A stretch of DNA of 53,115 nucleotides, taken from NCBI GenBank assembly GCA_046759185.1, contig JBHIBO010000011.1, forward strand, positions 1 to 53,115, read 5' to 3'. The position numbers and the translations under genes are program-made. The DNA comes from JAJISK01 sp046759185 (GTDB taxonomy: Archaea > Thermoplasmatota > Thermoplasmata > RBG-16-68-12 > JAJISG01). The notes beneath the pieces were generated by a model, which saw nothing but the letters and a program-made list of their open reading frames with translations, searched no databases and was not told where the DNA came from. Of the stretch, positions 8,998-14,891 are shown one piece after another (position 1 is the stretch's first letter; every line of letters starts with the position of its first letter).

Positions 8998-11460
8998 CTG
9001 TCGGAGGAGGGCCTCCACCCGCTCCTCTCCCAGCACCTGCGCGGCGTGCTCACGCAGCTCCTGGCTGCGCCCCGTCTCCCCCAGCTCCGCGAGGACCGCA
9101 CTCATCTCCACCTCGCGATGGGCACGGCTGACGGCGCCTTCCTTCCCCAGGAGCCGCAGGCTCTCCTCATAGAGGGAGCGCGCTGCCTCCGGATCGCCCC
9201 GGCTCTTCGCGATCAGACCTCGGTTGGCGCGGCACGCGGAGGTCATCACCGGGTCGTCCAGCCCCCGCGCCACCGTCTCGGCCTCCTCACACCGGGCTTC
9301 GGCTCGGTCGAGCTCCCCCGTGCGGGCCAGGAGGTCGGCGGCGTTGGCCAGTGCGTAGGCCTGCGCGCGCACCATCCCCGCCCCTTCCGCGAAGCGACGG
9401 CTCGCCTCCAGGGCCTCGAGGCCCTCCCCCCACCGTCCCTCCTCTTTGAGGGCAACGGCCAGGTTGTTATACAGGTAGGCCAGGTCCTCTTTCCGGGCCG
9501 CGAGCAGGGGCTCCGTCGCCCGGAACGCCTCAATGGCTTCGGCAGCCCGGCCTTCCTGGAGGTGGACGATGCCCGTTTCCATCTGCGCCCGCCCACGGGG
9601 AACGCGAGCCGCGATCCGGGCGAAGATCGCCTCGGCTCGGGCCAGGTCCTCCAGGGCTCTGTCTGTCTGGCCCTCCTTCCGCCAGACGATGCCCATGCCG
9701 TATAGGGCGAGCCCCCGTTCTCGCTCGTCCCTGTGCTTCAGGGCGCTCTCCTCTGCCGCCAGGAAGGCCTCTTGCGCGTCCTTCAGATCCCCCCGCTTGC
9801 TCGCGATGCGTCCGCGGACCAGGAGGAGGCCGGCCTTCGCTGCCTCCGGTTCTGTCTCCAGCCCCCGTGCGACGACCTCCGCCGCCTCCTCCCACTTCCC
9901 GAGGTAGTCCAGGGTCCGCGCCCTCGCCAAGTGGGCGAACGGGTCGGACGGGAGCTCCTCCAGGACCTTCACCAGGTCCGCGGCGCCTCCCGTCTCCAGG
10001 ACCTCCTCCAGCCTTTCCCGGACCAGCTTGATGGCGTCGCCCGCCCGTCCCCCGCGGGCCAGGTGGTAGACCGCCTCCGTCCATTCTTGCTCCTCGATCC
10101 AGTAGCGCGCCGCCCGCCGGTGAAAGGCACGAAGTCCCTCCCCCAACTGCCTGCGAATGGCCGGCGCCACGAGGTCATGTACCTCGTACCCTGGGCCGTT
10201 AGCCACCAGGAGCCCCTTCCGTCGCAGGTCCTGGAGGGTCGCGAAGCCCGCCCGGGCGAGGGCACCGGGGGGGACGGGTCGTCGGTACACGGCTGCCTGG
10301 AAGAGGGCCTCCTGGGGCTCGCTGCCCAGGTCCGTGAGCACCTCCTCGAGGAGAAAGGTCTCCGTGTCGGCCAGGGTCTCGGGCAAGTCCCCGGTGGCCA
10401 CCAGGCGCAGGAGGAGCGGGTGTCCCATGGTCAACTCGTAGGCCCGTTCGGCCCCGTCCTTCCGGCCAAGGGCCTGGAGGAGTTCGCCGCTCTCCTCCCG
10501 GCTCAGCCCCCCCAGACGGACCTCGGCAAACCGGCCCTCCAACCGGTCCTTCGTCCCGAGAAACGTCGGGGTCTCCCGGGCCGTGAGGAGCAGTCGACCT
10601 CCGGGGACCCGGTGGTCCAGGAGGAGGCGGAGGACCTGGGACGCCTCCGGAGAGGACGTGACGTCGTCAAAGACGAGGAGGAGGCCCGAGGCCTCGGCGG
10701 CGAGCAAGAGCCCCACCTCCGTGAAGTCCAACGGGTTCCCCCGGAGGTACGAAAGGAGGCGGGGACGACCGGCCCGACGCAACGCCGACGCCAGGCTCGC
10801 CACGAGGGAGGCCGCGCTGTCGAAGGGGAAGACCTTCACCCATACCCCCTTCTGCTCGGTCAGGAGGGCCCGAGCGAGGGCGGTCTTTCCGATGCCGGGT
10901 AGCCCGGTGATGAGCATCAGGGACGGTCCCTCCTCGAGCCACCCCCGGAGGGCTGCCCGTTCCTTGGTCCGACCCACGAGGCGGGGCTGGGCGGGCGGGC
11001 CGGCCGTGGGCCGCTCGGCACGCAGGTCCACGACCTCTCCTGCCAGGATGGCGAGGTAGACGCCGCTGAGGGGGCGTTCCTCCCGCCGGGCGAGCTGGAT
11101 GAGCTCGGTCCCGGGGCCGGTGCCCGACGCCCCGTCGGGACCGATCCACTGCACCACCAGGGAATGGGCTTGTTCTCGCAGGGTCGAGGCGACGCGCTCC
11201 CCCTGAAACGTGTTGAAGTAGACCTTCCGCCGGCTCTTCGCCTCCTTCACGTGGGCAAGGCGGGTCTCGAGGAAGCCCTCCTCCCCCAGCTTCTTGAGCT
11301 CGAGGGCGATGTGGGAGCGGCTCAACCCGAGGTTCTGGGCGATGCCCTGCTGGGTGACGCCCCGGGGAACGTCGAACTCCTCGCGGTGTTGCGCAAAGAG
11401 GGAAAGGTGTAGCAGGACCCGCTGGGCCACAGTCAAATCCACAATGGCCTTCTCCCCCAC
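8989..11460 (-). CDS. HTH-STAND ATPase-TPR regulator
   Basis: The 823-aa protein is modular. An N-terminal winged helix (about 11-95, with GVTQQGIAQNLGLSRSHIAL as the recognition region) is followed by a STAND-type NTPase beginning LVGRTKERAALRGWL (about 161). Walker A is GLPGIGKTA (186-194), Walker B LLLVFDD (260-266), with LLLTARETP near 292. From about 480 to the end it consists of TPR repeats rich in Ala, Leu and Glu. Such proteins are signal-responsive transcription factors: ligand binding at the TPRs drives nucleotide-dependent oligomerisation. Start GTG 11460 lies 24 nt from CTTATCC (11487-11481), so the mRNA is leaderless. The ligand and targets are unknown. Confidence 0.85.
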   Translation of the reverse strand: MGEKAIVDLTVAQRVLLHLSLFAQHREEFDVPRGVTQQGIAQNLGLSRSHIALELKKLGEEGFLETRLAHVKEAKSRRKVYFNTFQGERVASTLREQAHSLVVQWIGPDGASGTGPGTELIQLARREERPLSGVYLAILAGEVVDLRAERPTAGPPAQPRLVGRTKERAALRGWLEEGPSLMLITGLPGIGKTALARALLTEQKGVWVKVFPFDSAASLVASLASALRRAGRPRLLSYLRGNPLDFTEVGLLLAAEASGLLLVFDDVTSSPEASQVLRLLLDHRVPGGRLLLTARETPTFLGTKDRLEGRFAEVRLGGLSREESGELLQALGRKDGAERAYELTMGHPLLLRLVATGDLPETLADTETFLLEEVLTDLGSEPQEALFQAAVYRRPVPPGALARAGFATLQDLRRKGLLVANGPGYEVHDLVAPAIRRQLGEGLRAFHRRAARYWIEEQEWTEAVYHLARGGRAGDAIKLVRERLEEVLETGGAADLVKVLEELPSDPFAHLARARTLDYLGKWEEAAEVVARGLETEPEAAKAGLLLVRGRIASKRGDLKDAQEAFLAAEESALKHRDERERGLALYGMGIVWRKEGQTDRALEDLARAEAIFARIAARVPRGRAQMETGIVHLQEGRAAEAIEAFRATEPLLAARKEDLAYLYNNLAVALKEEGRWGEGLEALEASRRFAEGAGMVRAQAYALANAADLLARTGELDRAEARCEEAETVARGLDDPVMTSACRANRGLIAKSRGDPEAARSLYEESLRLLGKEGAVSRAHREVEMSAVLAELGETGRSQELREHAAQVLGEERVEALLRQLP

Positions 11461-11480
11461 CCTTTGAAAGGGCGCTGGGG

Positions 11481-11487
11481 GGATAAG
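11481..11487 (-). promoter_or_regulatory. TATA box of the STAND regulator gene
   Basis: CTTATCC on the minus strand is centred about 24 nt before the GTG at 11460. Confidence 0.5.
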
Positions 11488-11532
11488 CCTTCGCTCGCCC
11501 CAGGGCGTGCCTGTGGACGGCTCTTCGGCGTC

Positions 11533-11787
11533 CTAGGGGCCCGATAGGTGCCCGTGGGTGGCCAACAGCTCCTGGAAGGCTTTCTCGTCCAGGCCGGCCA
11601 TTTCAGCGCCCTGGTGCAGGTTCACCTTCCCCGCCTCCACGCTCCGGATGGCCTTCCAGCGTTTCTGCTCCGTCAGCCCGACCCGCATGATCTCGACGAG
11701 CAGCTCCGTCCGCGTCAGCTTGCCCTCCTGGATCAGACGGGAGAGGGCAACAATGGCCTCCTCCGGCGTCGCGCCTCGCATCGCCAT
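11533..11787 (-). CDS. Small helical protein, UPF0175-like (putative HTH)
   Basis: The 84-aa protein ends with GKVNLHQGAEMAGLDEKAFQ, which resembles the C-terminal helix-turn-helix of UPF0175 proteins, a family of small predicted DNA-binding or antitoxin proteins. The N-terminal half (ATPEEAIVALSRLIQEGKL) is helical. No partner toxin is adjacent; the neighbours are the STAND regulator and the SDR gene. The ATG at 11787 lies 29 nt from CCCTTATC (11820-11813). The family assignment is tentative, but the gene itself looks real. Confidence 0.65.
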   Translation of the reverse strand: MAMRGATPEEAIVALSRLIQEGKLTRTELLVEIMRVGLTEQKRWKAIRSVEAGKVNLHQGAEMAGLDEKAFQELLATHGHLSGP

Positions 11788-11812
11788 CAGGTGACTATGT
11801 TCGCGTCTGAGA

Positions 11813-11820
11813 GATAAGGG
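11813..11820 (-). promoter_or_regulatory. TATA box of the UPF0175-like gene
   Basis: CCCTTATC on the minus strand is centred about 29 nt before ATG 11787. Confidence 0.5.
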
Positions 11821-11848
11821 TTGTCCTCCCCGGTGGCGGAGGGCGATC

Positions 11849-12727
11849 TCAGCGGAGAAGCTGTCCTACCCACTCCTCCATGGGGGTTGCCCGTGTCCCC
11901 GTCAACGCCTCGAACTGCTCCCGGCGCCCCGTCACCTCCCGTTGGAGGAAGAACAGCTCGTCGCGGGTAATCGTTGGATCCCGACGAAAGACGCCTCCCA
12001 CGGAAGCGATCAGTCGTGCCACTCCCCCGGGCACATGCCTGACCTCCCGGGCCAACCCCATCGCTGCCGCCAGGCGGAGGACGAACTCATCCCACGTCGG
12101 GCGATCCGGTCCCACCAGGTCCCAGGTCCGTCGCGGCGGGGCCTCTAGGGCGGCAAGGATCCCACGACTCACATCCCCGACCCAGATGGGTTGGAAGTGG
12201 TTCCGTCCGTTCCCGATGACGGGGACCCGCCGGTACCGGCGGACCAAGGCCAGGATGCGCTCCGTGAACTCCCCGCCCGGCCCGACTACGACGTAGGGGC
12301 GCAGGATCGCGTACTCCCGGTCGCTGTCCCGCCACAGCTTCTCCCCCGCTGCCTTGGTTCGGGAGTAACGGGTGGGGTGTCGCTCGCTCGTCCCCAGCGC
12401 CCCCAGGTGGACCACCCGCCGAACGCCAGCCCGCCGAGAGGCCTCCCGCACGTGGAGAACGCCACGGATGTTGACTTCCTCGAAGGTGGACCCACGCTCC
12501 CGCACGATGCCGACGAGGTGGGCCACCGCATCCACGCCGTTTACGGCGGCATCCAGGCTGCGGGTAAGGAGGACGTCGCCTTCCACGAACTCGACGGGAA
12601 GATGATCGAAGGGCGAGAGGTCGGAAGTCGGCCGATGAAAAGCGCGGACTTCGTGGCCCGCCTCGAGGAGGGCCGGGACCAGATGCCGGCCCAGGAAGCC
12701 AGTGGCTCCCGTCACCAGGACACGCAC
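11849..12727 (-). CDS. NAD(P)-dependent atypical SDR (NDUFA9/epimerase-like)
   Basis: The 292-aa protein opens with the Rossmann motif GATGFLGRHL (about 7-16) and retains YSRTKAAGE (SDR YxxxK, about 140) plus LRPYVVVGPGG. The late PIWVGDVSRGILAAL segment is typical of the extended or atypical SDRs related to NDUFA9 and nucleoside-diphosphate-sugar epimerases. The likely role is NAD(P)-dependent conversion of a sugar-nucleotide or lipid-linked substrate, which sequence does not resolve. The GTG at 12727 is 25 nt from TTATGA (12754-12749), a promoter inside the end of the upstream glycosylase gene. Confidence 0.85.
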   Translation of the reverse strand: MRVLVTGATGFLGRHLVPALLEAGHEVRAFHRPTSDLSPFDHLPVEFVEGDVLLTRSLDAAVNGVDAVAHLVGIVRERGSTFEEVNIRGVLHVREASRRAGVRRVVHLGALGTSERHPTRYSRTKAAGEKLWRDSDREYAILRPYVVVGPGGEFTERILALVRRYRRVPVIGNGRNHFQPIWVGDVSRGILAALEAPPRRTWDLVGPDRPTWDEFVLRLAAAMGLAREVRHVPGGVARLIASVGGVFRRDPTITRDELFFLQREVTGRREQFEALTGTRATPMEEWVGQLLR

Positions 12728-12748
12728 GCGGCCTCATCGACCCTCGAT

Positions 12749-13420
12749 TCATAACCCTGCGGACACGGCGTTGGCCACCACGCGGCGCCCGTGGGGGCAG
12801 AGGTCCAGGAGCGGGCAAGGGCCACAGCGCGGGGCCGGTCGGCAATGCCGTTTCCCCAGCTCCACCATCAGGGCGTGAAAACGACGATGGTCTGCGACCC
12901 GATTCGGGAGCGCCGCCCGCAACGTAGCTGCGGCCGCCGCGTAACCGAGGGGAAGGGGCGCCCCCAACCGCTCCAGGATGCGGCGCGTGTAGGCATCCAC
13001 GACGGGCGTGGGATGCCCGGCGGCGTAGAGGAGGATGGCGTCCGCGGTCTCCTCCCCCACCCCCTCCAAGCCGAGGAGGTCCCGGCGGAGTTCTTCCGGG
13101 GGACGCGCGAGAAAGGCCCCCGTCGATCCGGAAGCGCTGAGGAGGTGGGCCGCCATGCACCGGAGTCGACGCGCCTTCGTGCGGTAGAAGCCCGTGGGCT
13201 GGAGACAAGCCTCAATCCGGGCCAGGGACGCGACGGCCAAGGCTTCGGGCGTGAGCAGCCCCTCCTCCCGCAGCGATCGTAAGGCCCGAGCCACGTTCCG
13301 CCAGGCGGTCTGCTGGGTGAGAAGGGCGCCGACCATCACCTCCCACGGGCCATCCGCCCGCCACCAGTCGTCGCCCCCCAGGGCGCGGCGGAGCCGATGG
13401 GAGACCCGGACGAGGTCCAT
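12749..13420 (-). CDS. HhH-GPD DNA glycosylase (endonuclease III-related, MagIII-like)
   Basis: The 223-aa protein has the helix-hairpin-helix LLGLEGVGEETADAILLYA (115-133), the catalytic Asp142 in VVDAYT and a C-terminal FeS loop with Cys 193, 199, 202 and 208. Bifunctional endonuclease III has Lys in the VGxKTA loop; here the equivalent residue is Glu124. This substitution characterises the monofunctional endonuclease III-related branch, including MagIII 3-methyladenine glycosylase. It should excise damaged bases, probably alkylated ones, without lyase activity. The ATG at 13420 is chosen because CTTTTAGCC (13450-13442) is 26 nt upstream; the open frame extends further but overlaps the Roadblock gene. 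Confidence 0.85.
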   Translation of the reverse strand: MDLVRVSHRLRRALGGDDWWRADGPWEVMVGALLTQQTAWRNVARALRSLREEGLLTPEALAVASLARIEACLQPTGFYRTKARRLRCMAAHLLSASGSTGAFLARPPEELRRDLLGLEGVGEETADAILLYAAGHPTPVVDAYTRRILERLGAPLPLGYAAAAATLRAALPNRVADHRRFHALMVELGKRHCRPAPRCGPCPLLDLCPHGRRVVANAVSAGL

Positions 13421-13441
13421 CCGTGGGACGAGGCGGCGTGA

Positions 13442-13450
13442 GGCTAAAAG
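13442..13450 (-). promoter_or_regulatory. TATA box of the HhH glycosylase gene
   Basis: CTTTTAGCC on the minus strand is centred 26 nt before ATG 13420, just after the Roadblock gene. Confidence 0.55.
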
Positions 13451-13473
13451 TCGACGCCCCGGCGGCCTTCCGG

Positions 13474-13857
13474 TTAGAGGGCGAACTTGTCGAGGGGCCG
13501 CATGGGTTCCAGGACGCGTTGCAGGGCGTCCAAGGCTTCTTCGGCCCGTCCCTTGAGCTCGCCGTTTCCGCCCAGTGCGAGGAAGAAGGCGTTCCGTTCC
13601 AGCCGGAGGACCGTCAACATCCCGTCCGCCGTCTCGGCGGTGATCCGGTCGGGGGGCGAGAGGCCGACGCCTCGGTAGAGGACGTCCATGGACCCCACGA
13701 AGGTGGCGGCCATGGTGGCGAAGTGCTCCTCCCCGATCTCCACGCTGGCCTGGATGGCGATGGGCACCCCGGTGCCCGTGACGAAGCCCGCCACCTGGGT
13801 GCCGTAGGTGAAGTTGAAGTCCCGCAGGACCCGCTCCAGCTCGTCGGCGGCCACCAT
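13474..13857 (-). CDS. Roadblock/LC7 domain protein
   Basis: The 127-aa protein consists of one Roadblock/LC7 domain: an N-terminal helix (DELERVLRDFN), a central GVPIAIQASVEIGEEHFATM segment, and strands DGMLTVLRLERNAFFLALGG. Archaeal Roadblock proteins dimerise and act as regulators or scaffolds for small GTPases or STAND ATPases. No GTPase is adjacent. The ATG at 13857 is preferred because GGTTTATGG (13892-13884) lies about 31 nt upstream; the open frame continues to 13887 with non-conserved residues. Confidence 0.8.
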   Translation of the reverse strand: MVAADELERVLRDFNFTYGTQVAGFVTGTGVPIAIQASVEIGEEHFATMAATFVGSMDVLYRGVGLSPPDRITAETADGMLTVLRLERNAFFLALGGNGELKGRAEEALDALQRVLEPMRPLDKFAL

Positions 13858-13922
13858 GCGCCATTCTCTTTCCGGAGGTGCCCCCATAAACCTTCCGCGG
13901 ACATTATCACCCTCCGGAAGGG

Positions 13923-13929
13923 TTTTAGA
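13923..13929 (+). promoter_or_regulatory. TATA box of the aminopeptidase gene
   Basis: TTTTAGA is centred about 27 nt before GTG 13953. Confidence 0.5.
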
Positions 13930-13952
13930 CCCCCCTAGCCCCTATCGGCCTC

Positions 13953-14891
13953 GTGGACCTGAGCCCGGGCGCTCGCTCCCTGGTCGAGATCTCCCTCGCG
14001 TTGAAGGGGGACGAGACGGCCATGGTCCTCGTGGATGAGACCAACCTGGCCATCGGTCAGGCCCTCGTCCAGGCGGCCCGGGAGACGGGAGCCACCGTTT
14101 TCCTGACCCTGCTCGATGTCCCGAGTTCCGGGACCGAGCCTCCCGAGCCCGTCGTCTCCGCCCTGAAGGACTGCGATGCCGTGATCCTGGCCACCCAGCA
14201 CTCCCTGAGCCACACCGATGCCCGCCGCCAGGTCACCCGGAGCGGCACGCGCGTCGTCTCCCTCCCCCAGGTCACGGAGGCGATGATGGCCGACGGCTGC
14301 CTCACGGCGGACCATGCGGCGGTGGAGGAAGCCATGGCCGTGGCCACCAGGCGGCTGCGCCGGGCTCGGAGCCTCCGGGTGACCACGACCCGAGGGACGG
14401 ACCTGGCGGTGAGCGTGGAAGGGAAGTCGTGGATCACCGAGGATACGGGGCTGTGCCGCGGCCGTGGGGACTTCGCCACGTTCCCGGCGGGGGAACTCCT
14501 CGTCCCTCCCGTCAACGGATCGGCGGAGGGGTCCCTCCTGGTGGACGTATTCTTCGAACATGCCCTCCGATCCCCGGCCACCGTGACCGTGCGAGAGGGC
14601 TACGCGGTCCGGGTGAGTGGGGCCCAGGAGGCGGAAGCTGCCATGGACGCCGGGGGGCACGAGGGACGCCATCTCTCTCGGCTGGGCGTGGGCTTCAACC
14701 CGCAGGCGAGCCTCCAAGGGAGTGCGCTGGAGGCGCAGAAGGCGCTGGGGGTGCTCCACGTGGGGTTCGGGGACAACCTCACCCTAGGCGGAACCATCCG
14801 GTCGGGGGCCGAGGTGGACGCCGTCTTGAAGGGCATCACGCTGGAGGCCGACGGGAAACCCCTGATGGAGCGGGGCCGGCTCGTCACATGA
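13953..14891 (+). CDS. M29-like (leucyl aminopeptidase-type) metallopeptidase
   Basis: The 312-aa protein resembles the short archaeal branch of thermophilic aminopeptidases (M29). It has an N-terminal Rossmann-like region ending in QHSLSHTDARRQ and a C-terminal metal-site region with FPAGELLVPPVNGSAEG, the helix-end HEGRHLSRLGVGFNPQA and VLHVGFGDNLTLGG. Paired Glu, His and Asp residues in these segments are the expected metal ligands. It should release N-terminal amino acids from peptides, although this branch also contains related dioxygenase-like enzymes. The GTG start agrees with the TATA spacing. The 3' end overlaps the convergent amrS by 8 nt. Confidence 0.8.
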   Translation: MDLSPGARSLVEISLALKGDETAMVLVDETNLAIGQALVQAARETGATVFLTLLDVPSSGTEPPEPVVSALKDCDAVILATQHSLSHTDARRQVTRSGTRVVSLPQVTEAMMADGCLTADHAAVEEAMAVATRRLRRARSLRVTTTRGTDLAVSVEGKSWITEDTGLCRGRGDFATFPAGELLVPPVNGSAEGSLLVDVFFEHALRSPATVTVREGYAVRVSGAQEAEAAMDAGGHEGRHLSRLGVGFNPQASLQGSALEAQKALGVLHVGFGDNLTLGGTIRSGAEVDAVLKGITLEADGKPLMERGRLVT

